Below are positions 46,603-57,319 of a DNA stretch of 64,000 nt, piece by piece. The position numbers and the translations under genes are program-made. The notes beneath the pieces are model-generated. The model was not told the origin of the DNA. It searched no databases and was given only the letters and a program-made list of their open reading frames with translations. Within the stretch, counting starts at the first letter, position 1. Every line of letters begins with the position of its first letter. The DNA lies in the NCBI GenBank assembly GCA_030272585.1, contig BSYQ01000015.1, positions 806,001 through 870,000 on the forward strand, read 5' to 3'. The stretch comes from Bryopsis sp. KO-2023. Lineage: Eukaryota; Chlorophyta; Ulvophyceae; Bryopsidales; Bryopsidaceae.

Positions 46603-48905
46603 TCAACGGCGGATTTTTCCATTGATCCATTCCAAATGGCTGCTTACAGCAACAAACAGCCCCGGCTTGTCATCACCACAGGAAACCCCTATTCGGCTTC
46701 CATCCAGGGCAATTCCAACAACAGTATCTCCAGAGGCGCTTCCACCAGGCAGAAGCAGCGGAGAACCTTCGTCCCCTTTGGATGTAAAATTCCAAAAAAA
46801 AAACAAAAAAAACAGGATATAAATATATGTATATATATATATATATCCAACTGGATACCTGGCTCGAGCCTTCACAGAGGAAAAAATGATGAAAATTTTC
46901 GATTTCACAGAATTCTTTCTTTATTTTTTTTCAGTTGAACTGAAGAATATAACTCAAGGATATGCATTTACCTCTGTTATTGAAACGTTTGCATTTTCAT
47001 TATGTTTTTGGAGGGACGAATTTCGGTTTCCTCTTCCCCCCCCCCCACTTTCCCTCCATAAATTCTTGTTAGGGTCGCCAAAACCACATCCGGAAAGAAA
47101 CAAATAAATCCACCAGAAGCAACGGCCAAACAAAAAGAAAGGGAAAAAGAAATCACCACCTGCACAGGACGCTAGCTCCCTCCCAGCACAGAGAAAATTG
47201 GAGATGTCCTTCGGTGCATATTTGGCTTGGCAGGCTTTCTTTGATAAAACAGCTAAGCCGGCCTCATTCAGAGCCCTTGCAAAACCACCTCTAGCGCTCA
47301 GCCGTCCCCACCCCACCAGCACCGCAACCGAACCTGAAAAAACGTCCTGACAAAAATGAAAATCAGATTGAAGAAAAAAACACAAAACTGACTGTATCTG
47401 CTGCGAAGGGATTGACTTTCTGAATTTGGAGGGGCTCCCCATTCTGCACCACCAAACAATAATGCACAGACTTTTCGTCCGAAAAATCCAACACACCGCA
47501 CTCCAAGGAGTTTTTTCTGTGCCGGAGGTTCACGGTTGCATCCTGAACAAACTCACCAGGTGGTGGCTGGGATCGTGCCAAATTGATGGGCTGATATTTT
47601 GACCTTTTTTGAAGCTTCAGCAGTCCAATATTGCTCCCAGATAGAGGTTCAGTGGCGAACCCATCACTGATTCTAACCGGTCGTGCAGATATAACCTATA
47701 TAGACAGCCTACCAATCAAATGCCTGGCAAAAGGGCTTAGCATCGATCTGTTCAACAGCGACCAGGCAATGCAGAGTTCAATGTGGAACCATTCTTTCAC
47801 AGGGGTTTATTCAACTAAACTTGGACTTTTTTTCATATCAAAATTACACCAGGGGATCAAAAATTGTTTAAAGGAAGCAAACATCAGAAAGCACATTCCA
47901 ACACAGATTCAGTGGGCATTCAAAATCAATCTGCATGTGCATGTTAACTTGAATGTGCATGTCCACATGCATCTCCACATGCAATGATAATTTGAATGTG
48001 CATGCCCACATGCATCTGCATGCACATGCGATTGAGAATGGAGTTACCTCACCCCCAGGCTTCCCGAGGATGAATTGCCCGATGGCGACTGGGACAGTTT
48101 CAGCACTGCTTGAGACGATGATTCTCAGAAGACAAGTGTCTGTGGTCAAAACCCATTGTGGATCAATTAAAACCCCTCCACAGATGTGAGCATTGTCATC
48201 AGGATCGCGAATGGAAACTGCATGTGGGTATCGACCGCACGGTGCTGGAGCGCCACCCTTCAAAGAAAAAAAATATATATAGATTTTTAAACCGAGGGCG
48301 AAGATGCAATCAGTAAAGAAACAATGAGGTGAGGGTATCCGGGGGCTTCTAAAATTACCGTTTAAAAAAACAGTCGCCATATCTGCATTGATTTGTCTTT
48401 TCCCACAGAACTTCACGGCAATAGAATCGATCGCAGACATGCACATATATGTATATATATATGTAACTTTTTTTTTTATTTTTTTTGAACATAAAATGCA
48501 GCTCGGATCATATTTTTTCTGCTGGTGTTGGCAAGCTCAATGCAATGGACCAGATTCTGTAGTGTGGATTCCATTCATTGGGGGATTCGAACTCTCTAAT
48601 ACAAATCAATATTTTCAATATTTGATGGAGCCACAGCATCCCACTCGAGCAAACCTAATCTGGAAGAATTGAGCTTATTCTTGACGAGGTAAAAAATTAT
48701 GGATATTTTGGGTTGAGCTCGAAACCTTCTGCTCGATGGTTGTTTTACTCTTTTGTTGCTTTACACTCACAAAAACTTTCGCCTCCAGAGACTCAGGATC
48801 GGGACACTCAGCAGAATAAACTGCAGAAAAACAAGACAGACTATCAACAACATTGTGCTGTTGACAGAAAATGAGGCAGAAATATCTGGAACAATATTCT
48901 TTCAT
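46603..48905 (-). CDS. Trypsin-like (S1) serine protease homologue lacking the catalytic triad
   Basis: S1-fold protein, probably secreted. Exons in phase: 48771-48905, 48048-48257, 47557-47695, 47160-47333, 46603-46775 (about 276 residues). The fold is clear: an activation-like KVFGGAPAPCGRYPHAVSIRD, CGGVLIDPQWVLT, a GLLKL strand, VLVGWGRLS, a cysteine pair around FLCAGRELASCAG, and SPLLLPGG. All three catalytic residues are replaced: His57 of TAAHC is Thr (TTDTC), Asp102 of NDIALLKL is Asn (SNIGLLKL), and Ser195 of GDSGGP is Glu (GDEGSP). Position 189 reads Ala by counting. It is therefore a pseudoprotease, comparable to animal serine protease homologues acting as cofactors. The first exon is uncertain: 48905 is the nearest in-frame ATG, while a better signal peptide may lie at 49086. 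Confidence 0.85.
47936..48032. repeat. Short tandem repeat in an intron
   Basis: A unit of about 50 bases containing TTGAATGTGCATG and CCCACATGCATCT is repeated twice in the intron before the exon at 48048, with extra GCATGC copies. It is self-complementary in part. Confidence 0.65.
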
Positions 48906-49859
48906 GTTTTCTAGATATGAAATTCGGGATTCGAAAGAAAAAAATGCTTTGCTCAGGAGCAGTGACCTGTTTTCCAATCAGAAAGGGACCAGAAGCATAA
49001 GAATCGAAATCTATAGGGCACATCCAGCCCATGGCAAATCGAATTGTGATAGGAAGCAATAAAAAGCAAAGATGTTCGACCTCCATCGGCTTAGCAGGCA
49101 AGGAAAGACACCGAAAAAGGTAACGAGAAAGAACGCAAACGGACTAGCTTTTGTGAAAGTGTGTCAGGTCGAGCTCTGGAGAAGCAAGGCTCGTCTTTTC
49201 ATACCTGTTCGTGGCAGAAAAAGGAGCCAAGTTAACACAGTGAACGCAAATTCGAGCGACATCTCCACTGTGAAAGGGCTAAAGGTTCGTATCGGCAAGG
49301 AAACACTTGCTGGAAATCAGAAATGCATCTGCATTGTACGATCGGCTAGTAGTAACTTACTAGTAGTAAGACGGTTGATGAATGGGGGGAGGAATTCGGG
49401 ATGGAGGTCTTGGTGCTCGTTGGCTTGTGGAGGCCTGGCCTGGTGTTGGATGCCAGAAAACCCGCAGCTTGCAGCAACTTTGCCACCTCTCACTCAAAAG
49501 AGTAAAAAAATCCATAACTCTGCATAATTTATAGTAAGATTTGTATGAGTAAGTGGGAATAGGTAGAAAGATGGGAGGGGAAGTCTTCGACCTCTGCTGC
49601 AGTTCTCTGGTGTGCTCTGTGTGTGCTCAACCCACTTCATAATTCCCAAAAGATTATCACAGTCCCTTAATCCATCCTACAATTGCAGTCCTCAGCAAAA
49701 GAGATCCATCGCCCATTGACCATCAATACGCAAACACTTAATTAATGCTGGAAACCAGCTGTTATGATGTGAAGCACAGGGGGCAGGATAACCTCTCCAG
49801 TCAGGGAGTTTGGGGTTACCACTGCTTGCAGTTCACAAAAAAAAGTTATCGTTTTCTTT
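48906..49859. other. Spacer between protease homologue and glutamate receptor
   Basis: Roughly 950 bases with no certain exon. It probably contains the true 5' exon or promoter of the protease homologue (a hydrophobic leader HLCFLLLPITIRF is encoded near 49045-49086, minus strand). The plus frame at 49072-49527 has no recognisable domain. Confidence 0.4.
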
Positions 49860-51425
49860 TCACGAACCCCAGGCTGTGTCCCGGGGCGACTGAGATATCG
49901 TTCGTCCGTTGTTCAGGGAACGTATTTCTGCTCTGAGCTCCTCCAGTTGACGGTCCGTTGTTCTGCGGAACTCATTCATGATGAATTCCAAAGTTTCCAA
50001 ACACATGCTTTCAGGGATATCGCGTGACCCCTTGCCAGTAGTCCCCAAACGCGATTCAATGGCATAGGGATGATACTCCGTTCTCACTATTGTCTCTTGC
50101 CCAACCAAGTTGCCAATTATCGTCCCAGAATTCATCCGTGCATTCCGTATTCCTTTTGAAAACAGCACAGCAGCACTGATCAACACAGCGCCTGCCAAGA
50201 TTACCCACAATCCGATCATCTGGGAAAATCGCATGCTCTCCGTTTCGCTGAGCTCGCTGTCGAGAGGGCACCTGCTCGACTCAAAATGCACTTGCTCTTC
50301 TATCAGCCTCGACATGGTCCCGTCTTCTTGTAAGATTACGAGCTCCCTGGAGAATGCTTCTTCCAATTCTTCAGATCTTGCCGGAAGGACGAACGCGTAA
50401 TCAAAGGGGCTGAACGTTTCTGTGAGCGCCAGAAGGTCGCAGCCAGTGGTACTTGCGATGTTGGTCACCCAAGGCTCATCGTAAATGATTGCGTCGGTTC
50501 CGTTTCTGGCTCTCAGCACATCCAGACTTGATTCCTTTTCTGCAGAGTCGAATGTGTAGCCAACCTGTATTCGCGAGCTGAGCAATCGGCTTTCGTACAC
50601 ACCTCCAGTTGCCACCCGCTTCCCCACCAAGTCTTGCACTGACTTAACCGTTCCCTCAATCGTCGTAATCGTCAAGAACGCCGCCAAGTTCGCCACATAT
50701 GTATTCATGATTATCAGCGACATGAAGCCATATCCAATAACGATTATTCTTGCTTCTTGTGAGTGAACTGTGAAGTTTCCAAAGTGCAGCATTGTGAGCA
50801 GGCTATCCCAAAGAGTTTGCCTCAGACCTCGGCCCCAATCCTTACGGTGGATAAATCCGTGACATGCGAGGCTTTCCATCACGAAGATAACAACGGGAAC
50901 GACAGCACTCGTCACTGCCAGCGCCAGCCATAAATTCCAGTGGAGAGGCTTAAAAAACGACCAAGTCGACCCTTTCCCGACTTTCCCTCGCACCAGAACC
51001 CCCAAGCTCCCTCTGTATGTTGGAAATGTGAAGTGGAGACCGGAAGCTGTTCTTTCGCTGGTCAGGGTGATGGCACCGATCCCTATGTCACACTCTGCTC
51101 CCCCCGCAACCAGGTCCGTGAGTACATCTTGAAACGGGAGACACGCGATTGTGTAGTTTCCAATGCCAAGTTTGGGAGCCGTTTCCCTGAAGAGCTCGAC
51201 CTGATACCCGGAGTATTCTAAAGGATTCTGGTCAGCCTTGCATTTTACCAAGGGTTCGAAATTCGAAGCGCAGGCAGTGAATCTCGCTCCCGTTCCTCGA
51301 CCCAGCTCGATCGTTTCCCCGCTCAACGCAGAACTCGATGTATTTTGGCCAAGGCAGACAGGCGACAAAAAGGCCCACACGATCAGCAGAACAGGGGCGT
51401 ATTGTTTTGTTGCTATCACCGACAT
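49860..51425 (-). CDS. Ionotropic glutamate receptor without amino-terminal domain, intronless
   Basis: Ligand-gated cation channel subunit of the iGluR/GLR superfamily, 521 residues in one exon from the ATG at 51425. Order of parts: signal peptide (MSVIATKQYAPVLLIVWAF to CLGQ); ligand lobe S1 with CLPFQDVLTDL and CDIGIGAITLTSER, whose Arg is at the position that binds the ligand carboxylate; M1; pore loop near WDSLLTMLHFGNFT; M3 with NTYVANLAAFLTI (SYTANLAAF in animal receptors); S2 with VGKRVATGGVYESRLLS and DAIIYDEPW; M4 near MIGLWVILAGAVLISAA; then a cytoplasmic tail ending in a helix. There is no LIVBP-like amino-terminal domain, unlike plant GLRs and animal receptors. A paralogue with an intron lies at 62021. 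It is divergent from the secreted-protein gene. Confidence 0.93.
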   Translation of the reverse strand: MSVIATKQYAPVLLIVWAFLSPVCLGQNTSSSALSGETIELGRGTGARFTACASNFEPLVKCKADQNPLEYSGYQVELFRETAPKLGIGNYTIACLPFQDVLTDLVAGGAECDIGIGAITLTSERTASGLHFTFPTYRGSLGVLVRGKVGKGSTWSFFKPLHWNLWLALAVTSAVVPVVIFVMESLACHGFIHRKDWGRGLRQTLWDSLLTMLHFGNFTVHSQEARIIVIGYGFMSLIIMNTYVANLAAFLTITTIEGTVKSVQDLVGKRVATGGVYESRLLSSRIQVGYTFDSAEKESSLDVLRARNGTDAIIYDEPWVTNIASTTGCDLLALTETFSPFDYAFVLPARSEELEEAFSRELVILQEDGTMSRLIEEQVHFESSRCPLDSELSETESMRFSQMIGLWVILAGAVLISAAVLFSKGIRNARMNSGTIIGNLVGQETIVRTEYHPYAIESRLGTTGKGSRDIPESMCLETLEFIMNEFRRTTDRQLEELRAEIRSLNNGRTISQSPRDTAWGS

Positions 51426-52445
51426 CAAAATTTTGAAGGTGATCTATCAAGTGGGACTTGAATGTAGGAGTGCGTCAAAAGATAGAAAAAAAGGGTGAAG
51501 TCGGCGCCATAACCGTTCCATATCGTGTAGGTCAGTATCGAATTTCTGTCACCCAATCTTTTGGGGTTCCTCTCTGCGGTGAAGCGTGTGAACATCGACA
51601 AAGTGCAGGGGAATAATGTTTTTTTCCCAAAATTCCCATGATTTGGAGACAGAGTCACAGAACTGTATGATGCAAACTTTCTGGGCTGATAGGTACACCA
51701 CTGCAGGGCCAACTTTCGACGATGCTCGTCTTCCTGAGCGGACTCTTGATTTAAAACGGTTTCGTATGCTTGCTCACCACGAGAAACGTTGTGATCAGCC
51801 AAGCTGGAAAAGAGGGAACGTAGGAACTCGAACCTTCTTTTCTTTTTTTTTGGTAAGGAAAGTGACTGGAGTGGAAACTCATCGTAAACCCGACACAGGC
51901 GCGGGTTGGAAACGCAGCTCAACTATCACAGCACAAAGGGGTCGGGGTTGAGGCGAGAGCAAACGTAACCGAGTATTCTCCAACAGTTGAGTTGAATCCT
52001 TGTTTGGGTTGGCGGGAGAGGTGCTACAGAATCGCGATATATGGCATCTTACGTGAACCAGTAGCCCAATGTTGAAGAGGCACTACAGTTCGCGCGCAGT
52101 TTGGCAGTGTTCTTGTTCGAGGGCATTGGCTCACAGCGACGAAGATGGAGACCGTCACAAGCACGAGTATAAGCTGGTTCAAGAGAAACACGTTTTGCAC
52201 TCGACGCTTGCATGGCCAGGCTCCACAGCGAGACCTGGCGACGATGGGTGGGCGGGGCTTTGGAGTGCACCAGGGCTGTACCTGTTCGATTTTTTTTCCG
52301 AGCCATATTCACTATGAACAATACTCAGATGATACTAAAGTACACACTGCCAACGGTAGAACCGGTTCTTGCGCTTCCTGACGCTCAACACGCCAAATTT
52401 TTTCCTTCAAACATAAACTTTGGTGCACGACTTTGCGCACCAAAA
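51426..52445. promoter_or_regulatory. Divergent spacer between glutamate receptor and secreted-protein gene
   Basis: A 1-kb spacer between outward-facing starts that probably contains both promoters and 5' UTRs. I find no exon with a recognisable domain. A GGTTCGAGTTCC motif near 51780-51795 (minus strand) resembles a tRNA T-arm but has no matching D-arm or anticodon stem. Confidence 0.45.
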
Positions 52446-54886
52446 ATGAGGGCGGCGGCAATGATTCTTCTTTTGCTACTCGCGTCGAGTGTCAGCGCTG
52501 AGCCCGCAGTCCATCAAAGAGGTGCGAATGAAAGTCTACACACTTTCGGGAATGCAACAGTTCGGAGACAGCGCGAGGCGCGGCGCTTCCCTAATACCTT
52601 GACTTGCCCGCATTTCCAACTTCTTTCGTGCAAGGAAAATAAAATTGAATGCTGCAGTCGTTTTCGGTAGTGCTGCCGATAAACAGCGAAGAAACATCCG
52701 CCCACGAGCGCATTTGTCACTAGTTTGATCAGAAACGCGCGCACTTCCGTAGGTTGCGTTTGTGCTCCAAGCCTGAGGAATCCTATCTTGGGAAAACGCA
52801 AAAACAAAGCGTGTCGTAAACCTCTTTCACCCCATCAGTGCTAAGCAGTTCCTTGTGTTACTTCAGGCCTCCTACTGCTCGAAAATTATACACCACGTAA
52901 GTAACCCTGACGTTTTCATTGGCCAATGTTCCCATCCATATCAAGCAAATGTGTGTTTTGAGTAAACTGACAGATGGTGGTGGAGCTGTCTGAAATTTGG
53001 TTGTGGGTCTTACTGGTAGAATTGGAAAAGTTTAAATCACTTTTCGAGGCACACCTTCCCTCCGAATCGAGCTCTTCTCCCCCCCTTACCTCCTCTCCTC
53101 CTTCCCCTCCTCCTCCATCTACCACCCCTACTCCCCCTGTCTTGCTGCAAAGGCCCTCAAACCCTCTCCCAGGTGCGTCCCCGATTCCACCGTTTGAGCT
53201 TCTCACCGAGCTCATTATAATTTCTTGAATAGAAATTCCATTCCAGAGTCGCTCTCTTACGAGTCGTTTTTTCACTGAGTAGAATTAATAAAGGTTCCAC
53301 ATTTTTTATGTGCAAAAGCTTTCAATTGGCATCTCCACACTTCCAATCCTGGAAATCTAATTTGAAAAGCTAAGAGAGATGGGACCCTCATTTCCCAGTT
53401 CCATCAAGGAGGAAGTTGCACAGGGTCCCGCAACTCAAGAAACCTCATGCTTGAGAATTTTCCTTGCAGATTCCCCGGAAGGCTCGGGCAAGATGGTTGT
53501 AGCACCCCAGCCTACGGGAGTCTCGGTTGCTAGATTGAGTGGCTTTGTCCTCGTGATTGTGCTGGCAAACAGAGATGGGATGTGCTTCATCCAAAACTTT
53601 GGAGTAGTTGACAGCAGTGTTCAGGTATTGAGCCGCAGCAAGGAAATTGTATTCTGGTTTATTGCCACAAGAATCAGCAATGTATTATATTATAGTATAG
53701 TATTGGTTTTTTTTAGTTTGCTTCCATGCCGATTCGACACAGAATCTCGACTATGTGCGTGAAAAACAGGGCAAGGAAATCACACAAACCCTGCACAACT
53801 ACTAGAGGGCATTTCCAATTTGATATAAGATTGATCAATGTTTTTTCCACTTTGATTGTTATTCTCTCTAGTACTGGTGTCGCACAGCTATTCCTTTTTT
53901 TGGAGATGGAGAAGAAAGGGCTGGTGGGCATGGGGGGTTAACTAAGAACAAAATTGGTTCTGATAATATATTCTTGATTTTTTTTTGCAAATTGTTGCAT
54001 GAATAGATGTTCATTGACTGGAATTTATCAGGTGATGGGGGAGGGCACCAGTGCTGCTGTTTCTGGCGAATTTGCAGCTGTCGGTGAATGTGCAGGTAAG
54101 CAAAAAAAAAGTCAATTAAGGTATTTTGAGCACACAATGGAAAAAAAGTTTGCTGCGAAAAAAAAAATGCTGCTAATATGATAGGTTAAACTTCAACCAA
54201 ATGACAACAGATCAGTAAGATAAGCATCACCTTTTTGAGAGGTGTGTGGGGACAATTAGAGAGTAGTAGGTGGTGTGGAAAGTTTGAAAATGGGTATGAG
54301 GATGATGGTGCGCATGAACAGCTCATTGATCGAGACTTGAAACAGGCCCCAGTTGTACAGCCCTAGCGACCTACTCAAGTGCAAACAGATTCCAGAGTAC
54401 CTTTTCAATTTGGAGACCTCATTTTTGTCAGTAAAGAGGACTGGGAGTTTCAATCTCTGCAGGCATTTCCAATTTCGAGTTTGCTTGTTGTGAAAATTAT
54501 CGACTTCTTTGATTCGTTTTTTTTTTTGTGTCTTTCATCAGCTGGAGCAACTGGGTTTGGCTTTGCCTACGTTCAGTCCACCGTACTGGCACAGGCTCAG
54601 CGAAATGGGGACGAGTGCAATTCTTCTGTCACTTCCTCAGGAGGGTCTGGCAGCACCATTTTCGGCTCAGGGATCTCTGTTGGGACAAAAAGTGAGAAAA
54701 CTGTACCACACTTGGTATATCAGATTTCCACTAGCATTAAAACCCCTTTAGAATCGTACCTACAAAACTCAAGTGATCACTGATTTTCAAGCATTGTTAA
54801 TTAATGTCAGAGAAAGACCCCATCAAGAAGCGCTCTTCCACAGTAACGCAATATCGTATCATGTTTTGATTTTTTGTTTGAGTTGA

Positions 54887-54924
<38 letters not shown>

Positions 54925-55793
54925 GCCTATTAAATGTGTTCGATTTTGATTTCAACCTGGCTTGATTTTCCCTCTTTTTTTTTTCGTCCCCAGGCAATGT
55001 CAGTGGATCAGCAGGTTGCAATGATGACAAGCCGGTAAGCATCCAGTTGCAAAAACCACACCCAGCCCTCATCGCCATATCAAGAGATCTTTCTTCCTCG
55101 TTTCGAAAAAAGCAGCAAAAAAAAAAAAGGGAAAAGCTTTTCACTTGCTATTCGATGCTCACTATGTAACAAAAAAGCTTGATTTGCATGAAAGCAAGTA
55201 GAAGAAAGAAGTGCTAAGCACTGTGATATGTATTGCGTAGGCCACACAGCAGCCTTCAGGAACTGAACAGCCATCATCTCCAGGGGCCGGCCTGCCAAGT
55301 CCAGTTTCGCCAGTTTCGCCACCTTCATCACCAACCTCAGCAAGTAAATATGAAAATGATATTTTGAACACAGTATTTCCATTTCTAGAAAAATATAATC
55401 CAGTGTTTTCTCTGTACAGCGTCTGCCCAGCATTTTCAGAAATGATATGTTCTGTTGAAGTTTGATCTATAGGATAGGGTTATTTATCTTTGATGGATAT
55501 GTTGATTCATCCAACAAGTAAATATTAATATTAGTATTTTGTTTTTAGAAAAATTGTGTGCAAGAGTCCTTTCTTAATAGATGCATACGAAGTTTTGTTT
55601 TTTTTGTCTCTTTTTGACTGAATAATGCCAAAGATATATATGTATGTATCTATATATCAATTCTGATTTCATGACGTTGCTTATTCCTTGAAAGCATTGT
55701 TTTTGCTGCTTGTGATTTCCAGAGAAAGGGAAAAAGTCGAAAAAATCGAAAGGGAGGGGCAGAAAATTCAGACTTTTCAGAGGTCGACTGTGA
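52446..55793 (+). CDS. Secreted protein of unknown function with Pro/Ser linker and basic tail
   Basis: I do not recognise this protein. Nine exons join with consistent phase: 52446-52521, 52867-52896, 53020-53172, 53470-53624, 54032-54095, 54542-54691, 54994-55034, 55241-55343, 55723-55793 (280 residues). It opens with a clear signal peptide, MRAAAMILLLLLASSVSA. Then come a Ser/Pro/Thr-rich stalk (SSPPLTSSPPSPPPPSTTP), a central globular-looking part with FVLVIVLANRDGMCF, SAAVSGEFAAVGECAG and TVLAQAQRNGDEC, N-glycosylation sites (NSS, NVS), and a second Pro/Ser linker (SPVSPVSPPSSPTSA). The C-terminus is highly basic (KKGKKSKKSKGRGRKF). This looks like a cell-wall or extracellular-matrix protein that could bind acidic polymers through its tail. 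The 5' short exons rest on phase agreement only. Confidence 0.7.
54296..54363. repeat. Dispersed repeat, copy B
   Basis: Uninterrupted version of the segment at 34381-34470: GATGGTGCGCATGAACAGCT, then CGAGACTTGAAACAGGCCCC. It lies in the fifth intron of the secreted-protein gene, so the unit has been copied into two unrelated places. Confidence 0.75.
54890..54918. repeat. CA dinucleotide microsatellite
   Basis: About 14 CA units in an intron of the secreted-protein gene. Confidence 0.95.
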
Positions 55794-57319
55794 GTTTCTT
55801 TTCCGGAGGAAGAAGAAATAAAAAGGCAAGAAAAATCGACACAATCCGTTGAATAATATTGGCAGGAAGGAAAAAAAAACTACTGACGATGGAGCTACTT
55901 ATCTGCTTATTTACGCACGCATCTTTCCAGAAAAAGAACCGATGTTTGCATTTATACGTAGATATGTTTCTTCCACATCTATGAATAAAAGCCCTGCTGA
56001 CTTGGAGCGACACAGGAGCTGTTGTTTCAAGAAGCATTCTCTCTGTTGGGGGGTAGGGTTGTGTTTTTGACATTGCACAATTGTGTGTGTGGAGGCTTTT
56101 TTCTTTTTCGAGGACCGAAAAAAAATAAGAGTTTGTTTGACTTGGAAAAGGGCTCCCCTGAGTTCTTTTTCAATGAATAAAAAAAGAAAACACCAAAAAA
56201 ACACGTGGGGTATCCAAACCGAGTTGCAGCAAAGTTGTGAAAAGAAAAGAAAAAGAAGGAGAGATTTTTTTTTATCAGGAAACTTGGTCCTAGGCCCTCC
56301 CCCACTTGTGATGCAAACTGACTGATTTCTTATATGATTCTTGAAACTTGGGTTAGCTTTTTGTGGAGCTTCGATATTGAATTTTGTTGGAATGCGCTTT
56401 TTAAAACACAAGAATTGATCTTTTTTTTCTATGCTTTTGGTGGTGGTGGTGGTGGGGTTTTTTTAAACCTCGTCTCAATCAAGCTTATTTGGCAGTATGA
56501 CATGGGTTGAGGATTGGCAACATCTGCCTAAAAAAAACATGATTCTTGCAGTCTGGTTAAATTACACCCACCTTAATCCGTCCATTTGACCATCCATCGA
56601 TAAGTTAACTTGGTTATTCTATGACTGACCCCACTCGTACTGTCCAGTCACATTTCCTTTAATTGTCAGGCATCTGATCAGCTTTGTTTTCCATCCAATC
56701 AGCACTGACCTCTTCCATCAGTTTTAAAACTTTTGTTTTGGGCACTTGGTTCTGTTGTAAAAGGGATTTTACAATTCATGGATATTGGTCAAGTGTCCCA
56801 TCTCAATGTTTCCTCAAATACTCTTCCCCACAACTTTCCTAACCAATTCACCAGCAGTACAACAATACCTTCCCAACTAATCCAATACAACCCAGTACAG
56901 TCCAGTACAATCCAGTAAAACTCACGAACTCAACCAACTCGCACACTTAAATGACTCAACCAGGTCAGCCGCCTAGCAGTTCAGGCCCACTCAAATAAGT
57001 GCCTTCTACAGTTCACAAATTCCTGTTGTGAGTGCAACCTGCTCTTATCAAAATGAAAAGTCCCCTCAAAACTGCCCATTGTTGGACAACTTCAAATTCA
57101 GGCAATCCTTTTTTTTTTCTTGTATCGTCCTCCACCCATGCTTACATCACACCACATACCCCAGCTCTCAAGCTGATTAACCCAACACCTAAAATGACAA
57201 AAATTATATAACAAATAATTATATATAATATATTTTATATATTTATTTATATATATTTTATATATTAAAGTATATAATTGGGGGCATCTAACGTCGGAAA
57301 TGAACATATCATGATCAGG
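55794..57319. other. Convergent spacer
   Basis: About 1.5 kb holding the 3' flanks of two convergent genes. It contains a GGT run (56439-56457), a CCAGTACAAT-type repeat cluster (56880-56920) and TA-rich sequence (57205-57275). I see no exon. Confidence 0.5.

Noticed and set aside
48585-48605. GAGAGTTCGAATCCCCC-like tRNA T-arm on the minus strand
   Set aside because: No D-arm, anticodon stem or acceptor pairing upstream; lies in a protease-homologue intron.
49345-49372. CTAGTAGTAA repeat that first looked palindromic
   Set aside because: It is a short direct repeat rather than an inverted one; too short to matter.
49072-49527. 151-codon plus-strand frame
   Set aside because: No domain or signal recognised; overlaps the probable 5' region of the minus-strand protease homologue.
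51778-51800. GGTTCGAGTTCC-like T-arm, minus strand
   Set aside because: The upstream 70 bases are a poly-A/T tract and unrelated sequence that cannot fold as a tRNA.
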